A DNA stretch of 64,000 bases from Strigops habroptila (GCF_004027225.2 NC_044290.2:11300906-11364905); one strand, 5' to 3'; counted from the stretch's first letter, positions 47,072-60,391 are shown. The notes: generated by a model from the letters alone, not told the origin. A program made the numbers and translations.

Positions 47072-49522
47072 AGCCCACCGCAAGGTCCCGGGAGAGCAGG
47101 GGGGGAGGCAGCAGGGGGCTAGAATAAGGGCACGAGCTGCCTCCACGTTCAGCAGGGAAGGAGAGCGCATCCATCCAGAGCAAATAGAGGAGGAGGTGCT
47201 GAGTTTGCAGCAGGAATGGTGCATTTGGAGATGGGGATCTGCCTCTTGCCCTGTCCCCCCCAACACGTGCTTGCAAGGAGCAAAGAGCGGGAATAGAAAC
47301 AGGACTTTTGGCTGCGGAGGGTGGGAGCATCGCATCTGCAGACAGCTTGAGCACAAACTGTGTGGGCAGCAAAGCCAAACAGGAAAGGAAACCAAGAGGC
47401 AGGGAAACGATTCTGGCAGCGCTCACATTATGGCTTGCTCGGCGCTCATACCTCCCTGCTGCTGCCTCTCCCGGTGTCCCTCCCTCAGACCCCTCGCCCT
47501 GCTCAGACATGCCCCAATTCCACTTTTCCTATTGAAACGCTTCCCCTCCGAAGGGCTGGATTGAGAAAAATGCAGCTAGAGAGCTAGAACCGGTCCCAGC
47601 ACATCTGTGTGAGCACCACATTGCACTGTCCCCACACACCCACCCCGGCAGCGCTCAGCCTGGCCCCAAACCCCTGCAAAGGGAAGGGGAAGTCCAGATC
47701 TGCAGTGGGAAACTGGGAGCTGGACACCTTAAAGGACCTGCAAAGGGATGGGGCTTCGGACCTGCACTGCCTGGTTGGCCTTATCCCTTTCTAAACATCC
47801 AAAATGAAGAGGTGGTGGCAAACAGAGGCGAGGGGCAGCCGGAAGGACACGCAGGGTCAGGCCGTGCCTTTCACATCCCTCCCATTTCATACTGGCTTTA
47901 AAGCGATTTACAGTTTGGAGATGCAGGTTTACTCACATGCCCCAACGTGCTTAATGACCGAAGTGCTCTTCAGTGAACCCAGCGATGGATTGTAAAATAA
48001 AGTCAATGAAGCAAGTGGATTAAAGAGGAAAAAAAAAAGGGCAAGAGATCTGAGAGAGATGAAACGGACCCACTGAGTCACAGCCGGTGCGTGCCAAGGC
48101 TCGGTGTCCTCCCGAGCCTCCTGTGCAGGACACAGACAGAGCTGCACAGGGACCGCCCCATGCAAGCAGCTCCCCAGGGCTGGCTGTGACCCCTGTGCTG
48201 CCAAGGGGACCCGTCCATCACTCTCTGCCTGTTTGCACATGTCCCATCTCCCATGGGGTCCCCACAGCTCATTCCTCCTCTCTCCTGGCTGCGAGATGTG
48301 CCACATCCCGATGTGGAATGTGATGGGACATCCAGCATTCCCCCATCTGAAATGGCTGTCTCCAGCTCTGGTGGAAGCTGCCATGGACCAGGGCACCCTT
48401 GGCATGGTGAAGCTCATCCCAGTGCGGGCTGGTGGGCTGCTGTGGCAATAACCTACATGCACTATGCCACAGGGCCCCTTCCTCCAGCAAGGAGCTGAGT
48501 TGGCCACACTTCAGTGCAGGCACCAAAGCCCAGTCGAGGGTCCCATAAAGACCCTCAGGTGCTGGAGGAAAGGAGCCCAGCAGTGACCAGCCCATGCAAC
48601 CCCATCCCACACTGTCCCTAACCTGTGAGTGAACATAGGAGATTGCAGCATCCATGCCTGTGGGAAAACCACACTCAGAAGGGATCGTTCCCATAAAAAG
48701 CTGAATGATCCAGTGGAAAAAGCAGTGGGGTGGGAAGAGGGGAGCCCAGCTTGCCCCCAGCAGTTCCCAGCCTCATGCAGCAAACTGCTTCTCCCTATCC
48801 TCCTGCCCAGCCTCCTCGGGCATGTCTTTGGAGCAGCATCTATCTCATTCCTTGTGGCTTTAAACTGGCTAAAATAGAGCCCCCAGGCTCAGTGCAACCA
48901 CAACCTGTCGACACCGCTGCAAAGCAAATGAGCCTTCTCCATAAACCACCAGGCTTTGCTGCCAGACCCAGCCTAATTCCCAGAGTTTCAGTCCAAAGAG
49001 ATTATCTTCGTTTACTAACCTAAGCCTGCAATACAAAAAGCCTTGCCAAATTCCCAGAGAGCCTCCGAAGAGATGCCATTAAAGCTCCTGCAGCTAGAGG
49101 AAGCGAAGCAAGTGGTTTGTTCCCATGCCGCCCTTTCTGGTAACGTGTTAATAAATAACCCTGGCCCAGACAGGTGCTGTCAGCTCCACCACGAGCTGCC
49201 TGAGTCACCGACCTGCCACCGTGCAAACCACCGTGAGTCATGGAGAGACCAGCCCTGTAACCAACCCCATGGCCTCGCACTCGCCGAGACCCAAGGGGGA
49301 GTGGGGATGCTCAAGGCTGCACCATCGAGGGGTCAGTCTATGAGACCCCCCCCTCAATCCTGGCTATTTAACCCAAAGAAAGCAAAGGGTGTTCATGGAA
49401 AACTCGCTCTAAGATGCAACACCCTGGAAAAACTGGTAAGGTTGAGATGCAGCAGGTAGGATTTGCAGAGAGGGACCAGCGTCTGCTCCCAGCATCACAG
49501 CAGCCTCCTGCTCTCCAGAGAA
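47072..49522. other. Unannotated DNA
   Basis: No gene or dispersed repeat recognised. Large overlapping frames (208 codons 46884-47510 -, 192 codons 47929-48507 -, 141 codons 48269-48694 -) lack recognisable domains apart from the membrane-like end listed separately. Confidence 0.5.
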
Positions 49523-49771
49523 ATCATAGAATCCCAGCCTGGTTTGGGTTGGAAGGGACCTTAAAGCTCCTCCAGCTCAACCCCCTGTCACGGGCAGGGA
49601 CACCTTCCACTAGAGCAGGTTGCTCCAAGCCCCTGTGTCCAACCTGGCCTTGAACACTGCCAGGGATGGGGCAGCCACAGCTTCTCTGGGCACCCTGTGC
49701 CAGCGCCTCAGCACCCTCACAGGGAAGAACTTCTGCCCAATAGCTCATCTCAACCTCCCCTCTGTCAGGTT
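49523..49771 (-). mobile_element. CR1 LINE 3' end, young type
   Basis: A minus-strand copy. The plus strand reads ATCATAGAATCCCAGCCTGG (tail), GGTTGGAAGGGACCTTAAAG, ACCTTCCACTAGAGCAGGTT and CTTCTCTGGGCACCCTGTGC. It ends in CAACCTCCCCTCTGTCAGGT. At about 249 bp it is one of the more complete young copies. Confidence 0.98.
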
Positions 49772-52112
49772 GCCAACACACCCCGGCTGCCAACACATCC
49801 TGGAGAGTGAGGGTCCAGGAGAGATTCTGCCAGCAGTGGCTCAGCCCCACCAGGATGCGCAGCATCATCTGCAGCTCAAGACACAGGCACAGGTTCCCTC
49901 CTCAAATACCAGCCCTGATCAACGCACCGAGCCCTAAACACAGGCACTCACCCTAGAATGAGACTAAAAATAGAGCTTTTACCCCTCAACAGAAACACCT
50001 CTGACAACTTTCTCCTTGCTCACATACTCCAACCTGTTCTGCGTGTGGGACCAGGCTCCCTCCTCCTCCTCTGGCTCTTTCTAGCAATTTTTCCCCCTCC
50101 TTCCCCCCAAGAAAAGGCCACTCTCTCTTCAAAGCCATGTGTCACACAGACTGACAGGCAGGTGAAGGAATGAAGAAAGTCCCATTCTCCTTCATTTTTG
50201 CAACAAGGCGATAAGCACAGCAGGATGTCAGGGTTGGACATCAGGGGCTCCCGGGAGAGGCTGCGGGCAGGTTTCGGACAGGCTCTGGTGCTCAGTGACA
50301 GCTCTGGTTTCTTTATTAAAAGCATCCCCTAAGTGATAACCCTCTGACAGACTGATCGATGGGCCCGAGCAGCAGAACCATGTTCCCTGCGCATGAACTC
50401 CATTCACCTCCCAGCACTTCTGCTTCTCCTGTCAGAACTCCAGCAGTACCCCACTGCGGGTGGGTAGGAGCCGAGCAGCTCCCTGTGGTTTCTGCCATCA
50501 GCGGGAGCCCCTCATGATCCATCTGATCCCTGGGCTCTTCCAAACGAGCTGGAGAGCTTTTCCCCCTTCCTCTTCTCATCAACAGAGAGAACGAACCCTG
50601 GACCTCCCCAGGGAAGAGGGGAGGCACAGAGGCCACGTCCTGACTGAGCACAAGGCATCTCCATTGCAGACACAAGGGCTTCCACTTCCCTTCCACCACT
50701 CTGAGACCAATCCCACTGGGGAGGAAGGAGGAAAAAACCATCCGGCTGCACACTTATTTTGCAGCTTTGAGCTGATTTCTATCCCTAGGGATTACCAATT
50801 TAAGCAGTGTTTTTTCCTGTTCTGACCCTAAGCTGATTAATTCTCTGTGCTCCCCTTCTCTCCTCATTCCCCCGCTTCTTTTGGTATGCAAAAATGAGGA
50901 TATGAAATGCCATCCATGTGGGATGACCAGGTCCAGAGCCACCCACCTGAGCAGAAGGAAGATGCTCCCCTGCCTCCCCTACAGGGCATCAGCCCTCCTG
51001 TGTCATCAGGTTCAAACCACAGCTTCATGAACGTACTTCTTAGCACAAAGGAACCGATATCACCCTGATCCCAGCCAGTCAGAGTGAGCCGCATCACCAC
51101 CAGCATCGCTCTCCCAGTGCAATGGAAACTACTGGCTTGTACCAGCAACACTGGTAGGGACTGATCCAAGAGCAGCAAAACTTGCCCTGGCATGATCCAG
51201 CTGACACTTCCCGAGTGCAGGAACCTCCTCTTCCGAGTGCCGTCACTGGCAGCAGCACATAGCCTGGCATGCCGGAGGCTGCTGCTTTTAAAGATGGGAA
51301 CTGGGGAGGCTCAGGGACTCCAATGAGACAAGCTACACCCTGTCAACCCACCAGCACCACGACTACACAGCGTTTCCTCTCCCATTTGGCTTTAGCAGCC
51401 ATGGAAAAGCAATGTTGTTTGCAAGGTCTCTTCATGTGAGAGCCTGGTCCCTAATGGGAGACAATTCCGGTGATTCCTTTTCCCAAAACCCTAGGCTAAG
51501 CCCAGCTTTCACTAGCAGAGCCAATACACACCCAGCTCATGGAGCCAGGTTAACCTTTTGCCACCTTAGGGTAGCTCTGAAGACACACTTCCACACCGCA
51601 CAAATCCGGATGCCTTCCCATGGGAGCCACCCAACACTGCTCCATCACCGCTCCTCTTCCGGCGGTACCACATCCACAGCATCCCCAGAGCTCCATCGCA
51701 CCCCAGCGCTACGGATGGGGATCTGTAGCAGAAGATAATCCCCAGGTAATTTCCTGAAATCACAGAGGAAACCCGGAGCAGAAGCTGGGAATGCCAGAAC
51801 ATCTCTCACAGGCAGACACAGGCAGAGCTGGCTCTGCGCACAGCAGGAGAGCCCGGAACACACCCATCCCTATAAAAAGATAATTACACAACCTGTGGTG
51901 GTAAATTAGCACAGCAAAACACTGTTAATTCCCACAATGGACCTCAGCACCGGATCAAGAGGTAAAATTACCTCTCACCTGCAGTGAGATGGGCCCCCAG
52001 GTCAGGATTAGGGCTCATTGCTGAGGCAAGGTGGGAAGCTTCAGCAACTGCCCTCACCCCAAATTTGGTCTTTGGAGAGGAGCAAAGTTGGGTGGTTTGT
52101 CCCTTCTGGGCA
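49772..52112. other. Unannotated DNA
   Basis: No gene or dispersed repeat recognised. Frames reach 145 codons (50316-50753, -) without recognisable domains. An acceptor/donor pair on the minus strand around 51974-52015 is noted but weak. Confidence 0.5.
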
Positions 52113-52365
52113 CATGGAGTGACTTTAACCTGCCAGAGGGGAGATTGAGATGAGCTCTGAGGCACAAGCTCTTCCCTGTGAGGGTGCTGAGGCGCTGGCA
52201 CAGGGTGCCCAGAGAAGCTGTGGCTGCCCCATCCCTGGCAGTGTTCAAGGCCAGGTTGGACACAGGGGCTTGGAGCAACCTGCTCTAGTGGAAGGTGTCC
52301 CTGCCCGTGGCAGGGGGATAGAGCTGGATGTGCTTCAAGGTCCCTCCCAGCCAAAGCATTGTAAG
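52113..52365 (+). mobile_element. CR1 LINE 3' end, young type
   Basis: A plus-strand copy from GACTTTAACCTGCCAGAGGG through GCTCTGAGGCACAAGCTCTT and the standard 3' segment. It ends at AAGGTCCCTCCCAGCCAAAG, with a decayed end instead of clean octamers. It pairs in opposite orientation with the copy at 53172-53368. Confidence 0.97.
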
Positions 52366-53171
52366 ACCATTCTGCAAGTGAAACATAACCATGCACGGCT
52401 GCGCTTGGAACTATCTGGGCTTGGTATAGCCCAAGGACACCATGTCACGTTTCCCATGGGTAGTCCCAAGTGGTAACATCCATCTGCTGAGACACAACAT
52501 GGGATTTCCGCACTGCCATGCCACAGAAGTGCTCCAAAATTCAGCCCTGGGGTGCACACAATTCAAGGAGGGGGTTTGGTGACCCCTGGAAGTCCCCCAG
52601 GAGCGAATCCCAGTGGGAGGGAAAGGAAGCAGCACCGTAGGGGTGACCTCAGCAGAGGACACGCAGAAATGTACTTTCAGCCCAGCGTTTCCTAGAATTA
52701 GTGAGGAATTTGTTGAAGCTGTTCCTGGCTGAGGAACCTCGGTTGGTTCAAACTTCACTTGATGCAGCAATATAGAAATGTAGGTCAGGAAAAAAAGCAG
52801 CCAAGTGAAAAGCTCCTTGTTCCTTCTCCAGCTGGCCCTATGGTGCCATCCCGGGGCGAAGGGCTTGGGAAGGATTGTATGTGCTGCTCACCTGGAACAT
52901 GTCTCAAACCTCAGGGTTTTACAGGGTGAAGCAGCAGCTCCTGCAGTGCCCGTGGAAGGAGGACATCAGCGGTGGCACTGCGGTGGGGCTCCTGCTGCCA
53001 AGGCACACTCAGCCCGCCCCGGCTTGCCCTCAGCCACAGGGCAGACACTGATTTGGTACAACTTCTATATCTCTCCCGGTTGTTCCAGGTACGTGCTATT
53101 CAGTTTTAAGCACAGGCTGCAGCACAGCAGCAAACGCCTGATCCCATCATTGGGACAAAATCAGTTTTCAA
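52366..53171. other. Unannotated spacer between inverted CR1 copies
   Basis: About 800 bp without recognisable repeats. A 123-codon frame (52805-53176, +) has no recognisable domain. TTCCAG|GTACGT near 53088 resembles a splice site on the plus strand. Confidence 0.5.
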
Positions 53172-53368
53172 CATAGAATCACAGACTGGTTTGGGTTGGA
53201 AGAGATCTTAAAGCTCATCCAGTTCCAACCCCCTGCCACAGGCAGGGACACCTTCCACTAGAGCAGGTTGCTCCAAGCCCCTGTGTCCAACCTGGCCTTG
53301 AACACTGCCAGGGATGGGGCAGCCACAGCTTCTTTGGGCACCCTGTGGCAGCACCTCACAACCTCATA
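53172..53368 (-). mobile_element. CR1 LINE 3' end, young type
   Basis: A minus-strand copy. The plus strand reads CATAGAATCACAGACTGGTT, GGAAGAGATCTTAAAGCTCA, ACCTTCCACTAGAGCAGGTT and GGGGCAGCCACAGCTTCTTT, and ends near CACCTCACAACCTCATAG. Confidence 0.97.
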
Positions 53369-56300
53369 GCATGAACATAACATGCCGTGGGGCAAAGCAA
53401 GGAGGGGAAACCAAAAGACAGGGATTTTCCAACACAATAATAAATGCAACAGAGCAGCGCTGCCACCCTCAAACAGCATCATGGTGTTTTGTGCCCAAAA
53501 CCCACTAGCTGGGGTGCAAAGGCAGTGACTGCCCAGCAATCATGGGGCACTCCCAGCCCTCTCCGTTCCCAAGCTCGGGAATCGCTGATCCCTTTTCAAC
53601 ACTTCCACATATCATAGCTATAATTTACAGAGCTAATTTAACCGCACACAGCCAGGCCTGCGCTCAGCACCGGCACCAGCCACTGAGCTCAGCCACCACA
53701 GCGCCCGCAACAGCCCCTCCTGCGCTTTGAGTTTTGTTTGTTTTAATTGAGAAAAGGGGAAAAAAACATAAGAAACCCCCTCTCCCAACCCCCTGGCCTC
53801 ATTTTTCAGGTGCCTTGATTTATTGATTGGTCTATTCCCTTTTAATAGGCTCTCTCCGCCAGAGCCAGGGTGTTTCCTGCGGGAAGGCTGCACACACCGA
53901 GGATGGAGGGGTCCTGCCCTGTGCAGCCCAGGCAGGTGAGAGGACCCTGGTACTGCCCAGCCTTCCTCCCACTGCCCTCCTCCTCCCCTGGCTCCCTTTG
54001 TTGCCTTGGGTATGATCCAGGGCATGGTGCCCACAAGGAGAATTCCCAGCGGATGAGATCTACATCTCATTTAATTAAATTTTTCCTTTTAGAGCAAATA
54101 AGAAGACTCTGCCCAGCCAAGGGCTGGAGGAGTGGAGCCGGCCAACTGCCAAGCCCTGAGCCCGCTGGGTTTGCCCTCCCAGGGTGGATGCAGAAGCTGG
54201 CGGAGAGGTTGACCCAGCAGCTAGGAGGGTGCTCAGAGGAGCTGGAAACCTTTGGATATGTGGCCAGGGATGATGGGTGAAAACACATCCTTTGCTGATG
54301 GAGAGACACATGCAACCCGGATAACCCATCCAACACACTGGGCTGCTGAGGGCAGGGAATGACTTGATGAAATGAGTCATTGGGGGGGGGCAGCCCTGTG
54401 GTTTTCCAGCTTTTTGCTAGCTCTATGGCCTCTATTCTGCAGAATTGTCCCAAATGCCAGACCTGGGCCAGGCAGCCATTTGGGAGACAGATCCTGACCC
54501 CACTAGCCATTAACAGCAGCCAAAAAACACATTGCAATGACTTCAAGCAACAAAAGTAAAGAGCAAAACTGGAAATCTACCCCTTCACCAGCCCCTATGA
54601 CAAGGGGGAGATCCACCAGCTCCAGCCATTCCAGGCTCCTTGAAGCACCTCCCTGATGGTAACGATGCTGAACCCACTTTCGCACCCCGTGTCAGACTGG
54701 GTGCATCCCCCAGCTCCCGCTGGCACAGCTCCATCAGTTCAGACTGGGTAAAACTGCTCAAAGCCATGTTTTTTTACCAGCACAGTGAGCAGGTTTGGCC
54801 TCTCAACAACCAGGGCTTCTTTAAATAATATATCTATCTCAGTCTAGTGACACTGCTGGCTGAGCCCCAGCTGACTGCAACTGGGGCCAATCCCCAGGAT
54901 AAACACAGCCTTACCTGGGTTTGTAAGTGCCAGAAGCATGTAGGCACCATGCAGGATCTCTTATATAAACAGCACTGCAAAAACAGCCCTGAGCATTGCA
55001 GGAGCACTTGTAGTACGCACTGTACACGAGCTGAAGTGTTTGGGAACGTTACTGCAATGGACCCCAGGGAGGGGGGAGAGATGGGGCGATGCTTTCCCTC
55101 CCTCCTGCCTGCTCCATGCATCACCCTTAAAGGCATAATGCTTGGTTGGAGAAGGAGGACGGTGTGCTGCAGCCTGAGAAGCTCTCAGCCACCCAGAACA
55201 TGCAGAATAAACTGCTTATTCCTGCTGGAGAATATACAAGTGGTGCTGGGCATTCAGCATGGGCTGGGATGCAGGGGAGCAGGCAGAGTGGGGCCCAGCC
55301 CTCTGGATGGGCACAAAAACCACTGCAGGTTATGGGAAACCCAGGACTGAGGTTTCAGGTACACTGTCCCCACACAAGGTGCAATTGCTCTGCTTCTGCA
55401 CTTGAAGAACTTGCTCCTAGCTCCAGCATCACCGGTCCCCAAGGTAACACTTCATCTTGAAGAAGGAGCAAGGGAAGATTCCTTCACAAGACACTTCACA
55501 AGCAGGTGCAATTCGGGCTGTGCCAATCTTTTCAGAGCTATTTCCAAGACCTGTGCTTCCCACCCTTTCTCCCTCTACCTGCACTTGCCCTCTAGCCCTT
55601 CCTTTCGGAGCCAGCCAGCAGCTTTTGGAGAGTTAAAAGGTGTGTGCACCCGCGGGGCTGGGTCCCCTCCCTCCTCACCCCTCTCTTCCCGGCATTGGAG
55701 ACCAGAGGCACTCCAGATTTAATCTCCAAAACAAACACTCCGTAGCTGGAACCTGCTCCATTTGCACTTAGACCATATATATTAAACAGCAACAGCCAGG
55801 CTCAGCTCTGCCCATCTCACCCTGCAGCAGCGCTGCATCTCCCTCGCCTCTCCATGCACAAGGTGCCAGTGAATTGTCATTAGCTTTGCAATAAGGCTAC
55901 AAGGGATGGTTTGTAGCCAGGAGTGAAGAAATACCCACCACAAAAGCCACCGTGTCTCTGCATGGGTCTTTACGGAAGGTGAGCACTAGAGCTCACACTG
56001 GGTCCCCTCTGGCATGAGCCACCAGCACAGCTGTGAGGATGCAGGAAGAAGAGGAGCATCAAAACATCAATGTGACCATTACTGCGGCTCAAGCTGCTGA
56101 TCCAGTGAGGGCCACGCTTCAGAATCAACCCTGACAAGGTGGTTTGTTTCAGAGAACCACTATTTTATTTCCTTTCCTCCTGAGATCCTGGTATAGTACT
56201 CAGAAACATCAGCTCCCCCCAGCAAACATCAGGAGGAGGAGGTATGGAAGCTGCTAGAAGACACTTGATACAAGTCACTGGCTTGCTCATTGTTCAAGGT

Positions 56301-56949
56301 AGTTATTATTGTGATGAGGATGAAAACCTCATGTCAGACCAGAACATGCAGAGTACAGCATCTCTGTGAGCAGTTAGCACCTGGATGGTCTTGTTGGGAG
56401 GAGGAGGAAGGAAAGGGTCTCCAGGCTATTTGGCAACAGCAGCCTTCCAGTAAACGCTTATCTCACATCTTATGTTTCAGTCGGAAGTTGAGAGATTTGG
56501 TTCATTTTCCACAGGGAATGGGAGAGGTGAGGCTGCCAGCAGCAAGTGGAGCGGCGGGGATCAGCCCCAGAGCTGAGCTATGGAAAGGACCAGGCTGGAC
56601 AATACCAAAAACACCTTCTGTCCTCAAGACCTACTTTGTGTTAAGTCAGTCTGGTTCACTCCATGCACTGGCTTTCTGGACACTTATTTCTCCACTAAGA
56701 AACGTATTTTCATGTGACATTATGGACTTCCAGGAGAGAAAAACTCACCCAACCAAGGTTACAGCCCACAGCCTGGAAAACAGGAGCTTGGATTAGCTCT
56801 GAACAGGGTGAAAAGCTCAAGCTCGGCCTCAAGCTGGCACAGGAGAGCACAGCGAAGGGCCCAATGGCATTTTGGATCCCAAGCACTATGTACCACTGCC
56901 CTAAATCCAGCTGTAAAATTGCTTTCTGAAGATGGTGCCTGGGTTAGTT
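53369..56949. other. Unannotated DNA
   Basis: No gene or dispersed repeat recognised. A nine-G run lies at 54382-54390. Frames reach 168 codons (56290-56796, +) and 167 codons (54847-55350, +) without recognisable domains. A donor-like GGAAG|GTGAGC occurs near 55980, with a poor acceptor upstream. Confidence 0.5.
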
Positions 56950-56962
56950 ACACACACACACA
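56950..56962 (+). repeat. (CA)n microsatellite, short
   Basis: Six CA units preceded by A; the longest CA run I noticed in the window. Confidence 0.9.
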
Positions 56963-57101
56963 GATGTGTTCATGAAAAAGGCGATTATATAAAAATTCTG
57001 GGAGCAATAAAAATATAAATAGTCCTCAAGGCACCACAAAATGATGCCATTTTAAGTGCATTTATTTTTTCCTTGAAATCTGCGGGGTGGTATTTAAAGA
57101 T

Positions 57102-57127
57102 GAAGGGAGAAGGAGGAGGAGGAGGAA
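57102..57127 (+). repeat. (GGA)n purine microsatellite
   Basis: GAAGGGAGAAGGAGGAGGAG and following bases: a 26-nt pure purine run with about five GGA units. Confidence 0.9.
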
Positions 57128-58699
57128 TACGTGCTGCTCTGTCCAAACACTAAACACCCCGCAGAGCTCTGGTGGTCTCCCAAAGCCAGCCAAGGGCTCC
57201 AGGTCCCCCACTCCACACCCTTTATGTGCCACCCCACTGAAATACATCAAGCATTTCCCCCTGCATTGGCTACCAGCAACCCAGAAATGCCCAGCCCATC
57301 TCCTCCCACCCAAAAGGGTTCCTCAATATTTGCCTTTGCCATATCAAAAGGTGGCCACAGCCCGATCCCTGAGGTGCTCAGCGCCTCGCTGGTGGTCCCT
57401 AAATAAGCAGCCAGATGATCTCACCCCAAACATCCTCGGGTCTTTGTGGGCAGCCTTCATGCAGACCACAGAAACCTTCAAACAAGCGCTGTGAACAGGG
57501 CAGGCACAGTTCCCTCCCCACCATCATCCTTCTCCAGCCGGGTCCACCCAGGGGGACATTGCTCAAAGTAAACTCAGTGTTCTTGGGGTTTACCCAAAAT
57601 ACGAGCAAGGCAGGACAGACAGGCGCTGGAAAGGCAGCGAGAGGGAAAGCAGGAAAACCCACAAGCTCTGATGCTCCATCCAAGTCACGAGCCCATGAGT
57701 TCCCTGCCGTTCGGTCAAGGGGAAGAGGATTTTTCCTGGATGGTACAATTCTCTGCTCACATCTCTCAAGTCCAAGGAGACAAAGACAACAGTGTCCCTT
57801 CACTCCCACCTCTCCAGGAAAGGAGGGATGGACCAAACACTTCTGGCACCCCATAGCAAGCAGGGTGCCCTGGGGACAGTAGGGTCCCCGTTCAGGGACC
57901 TGTGGCTTCTTGGACCAAAAAGCTCCTGTGTGTTTTCTCATTCTCTTTGGGACTGAGCTACACACATCCACAGGCTCCGGGAGGGATGGACTTGGGGCAA
58001 TGAAAGCAGTTGTGTCCCCTGCAGCCACAGTGATAATAAACAACCACCACCAATGTGCTGAGATGTCCCGTCAGCGAGGGGGATACCACTAGCCAGGATG
58101 AGCGGGATGAGTGGAAACTGCTGTACAGCCCAGAAGTGGCAAAAGCCCTCAGGTTTTTACTGTGTCCCAGTTAGTTACTGCTGGAAAAGTCACCAGCAGA
58201 CCCCGTGAGTTAATCACTTCTGTTTATCCTGGCACGTGGGTCACCCTGGGCTGCAGCCTCTGCTCACGCGAGTGGCATGAGGTGCATGGAAACCCTGCAG
58301 CAACGTCCAGCTCCATGTCAGGGAAAAGAGTCTGCTCCTGCCTCCACGCCGTGAGTGGAGAACACGTCTCAGGATGGGCATGTTTCACCCTCAACACCAT
58401 CAGATCGTGAGAACACGGAGGTGAGAGCAGGCTGAGGCTCCCCGAGCTGTCACTTATGTGTCAGAAATAACCCAATACCAGCCCAGCAGCTCTCACGCTG
58501 CAAGAGGTGGTACATCAAGAATCCTTCTCTCACCCATGGGTTTGTTTCCTTCCAAAACACCCAGTTCAGTTTGTTTTGGTTTTTTTTAGCTTTGCGCCTT
58601 CCTTCACTGTCACTGAATTCCCCCCGTTTTCACTTGGGGAACGGATAAAACTGCTTCTCCTCTCATTGCTTTACAAAGAGGCAACATCAATGTCCATGT
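57128..58699. other. Unannotated DNA
   Basis: No gene recognised. A 214-codon minus-strand frame at 57399-58043 and a 155-codon plus-strand frame over the same bases lack recognisable domains. Confidence 0.5.
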
Positions 58700-58816
58700 C
58701 ACACACATGGCGAAACTGAGGCACAGGGAGGTGGTCGACTCCAGAGCATCCCCTAGACCCAGAAAGGCTGCCTGGGGCCGCAGGGCCACCAGCTCATCCC
58801 TGTGCCACTCGGCTAC
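58700..58816 (+). mobile_element. MIR-like ancient SINE fragment
   Basis: CACATGGCGAAACTGAGGCA followed by CAGGGAGGTG is the hallmark MIR block ('gatgaggaaactgaggcacagagagg'). A diverged 3' half follows, ending GTGCCACTCGGCTACAC, which matches the 'ttaaccactacgctac' end. The order and spacing fit, and the rest is degraded. Confidence 0.6.
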
Positions 58817-60275
58817 ACTCATCCGCATGGGAAGAGCTGCCAGTGAGATGTTCTTGTTTTACGCTAATTCCACAGGCAGGCCAGGAGAGCTTTCCTAAAG
58901 CAAACAGCTTCAATCCCAACAGCAATAAGGATATAACGTACTAACTACATACTGCAATGCTTTCACATTGACTTCACTAGAGCTCACCCAAGAACAGCGC
59001 GGGCTCGGCACACACCTGGTGCCCTCTGCTCCCCCTCCACTTTCTGTCCAACCGGTTCTGCTCTATCTCTGTTTCAGGGAGGATTTATCACCCCAGCCAT
59101 CTCCAGCAGCAGAAAACCCACCCCAGGGAGTCCCGCGTGGGATCGAGGAACAAAACCACCTCTTGCAGACACAGGACATTCACCAGCTGTGCTGGAGCCA
59201 GAGGCGTTTTTAAGGCCAAAATAACAACGGACCAAGCTGCTCTTTCCATTTGAAGTCTCAGGACCTGATGATCCGGGAAGGAGGAGTTCCTGCACTAGGC
59301 AGAGGGGACAGCTTTGTGGTTTTAAACATCTGGTTTGCAACACCCAGGAGCCCGTTTTGGCTGACAGCCTCATGGTTGGAGCATGGGGGGTCTTAGAGAT
59401 GCTGCAGCTGCTGGGGAGTGCCTGGCCAGGCTCCTGGCATCCCGTGTCACTCCAGGGGTCCCCAGCCATCCCACATGGCACATCTGCACCAGAATATCAA
59501 GATGCCATTGCAATTAGTCCCTACCCACGGCTACATGAGCTGGTGATATCCAGCACAATTTGCCACCTTCAGGCACTGAAGGTCACCACCTGAAACTAAG
59601 AAGAAACTCCAGCCCACAAGGCAGGAGTACACCTGAAAGCCAAGTCACCCCAGGAACCCATCCCGTCCCATGTCCCTCAGGCTAATGAATCTCAGTCTTG
59701 TTCCATCCCAGCCTGGGGATGGAGCTGCAGATCCAGGCACTTTCCCTCCTCACTTCAGGGAACACACATGCATTTTAAAGTTTCCTGCCAAGTATCAATT
59801 GTGCAGATGTTGAATTTCCTGGCAGGGACCTGGGACCGTGATCCCTGAAGTACTAAGGAAAACTTCCCCAGCGCAGGCTTGGCTGAACATGTTTCTGAAG
59901 CTCTGTACCCACCACACTGGGCTTGCACAGTGGCCCATGAATGCAAACACCCAGGAGGGAAGCAGGAGCACATCCTTGCAGTCTTCAGGATTACCATCAT
60001 GCTGCACTTTGCTTTCCAAAGGTGTATGTGGTGGAAATTCATTTGGTGCTGGCCCCACATGAGCCAGGGGTGACATGGAGCCAGAGGCATCCACCTCCAG
60101 GGGACCCAGCTGACGGGCTGAAATCAGCCACACACCTCAACAACACAGAAACCATCGGAACCACACGCAGGAAGGCACACAGATCCATGCACTCTGCTTC
60201 CCCACTGCAGGGTGATTCAGGAGCCATAGCAAGATAAAAGGATGCGCTGCAGTAAGGCAACCTGCTTGGCAGGGT
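58817..60275. other. Unannotated DNA
   Basis: No gene or dispersed repeat recognised. Frames are at most 135 codons (59074-59481, -). Confidence 0.55.
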
Positions 60276-60391
60276 CATACAATCATAGAATGTTGACAGT
60301 TGTCAACAGCTACAGGGCCTTGTCAAAAGCCCCTCTCCAGCTTTCTTGTCGGCCCTTTAGGTATTGGAAGACTGTTATAAGGTCTCCCCTG
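60276..60391 (-). mobile_element. CR1 LINE fragment with internal deletion
   Basis: The plus strand begins CATACAATCATAGAATG, a minus-strand CR1 tail. It then jumps to AAAGCCCCTCTCCAGCTTTC, GGCCCTTTAGGTATTGGAAG and TTATAAGGTCTCCCCTGAGC, blocks lying well upstream in the CR1 3' region. The intervening CR1 3' sequence is missing. A 16-bp palindrome (GTTGACAGTTGTCAAC, 60292-60307) lies at the junction. Confidence 0.85.

Noticed and set aside
51974..52015. 42-nt minus-strand exon between CCTTGCCTCAG and CTGCAG|GTGAGA
   Set aside because: Two of three frames are closed and it abuts a CR1 copy; not better than chance.
52805..53176. Secreted protein with the apparent signal peptide MKSSLFLLQLAL
   Set aside because: The apparent start is GTG, not ATG, and there is no promoter or splice support; unsuitable for a nuclear vertebrate gene.
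55922..55979. Exon reading SEEIPTTKATVSLHGSLRK before donor GGAAG|GTGAGC
   Set aside because: The donor is good but the upstream sequence is purine-rich and offers no credible acceptor.
57399..58043. 214-codon minus-strand frame as a gene
   Set aside because: No recognisable domain, and an overlapping 155-codon frame on the other strand points to stop-poor composition.
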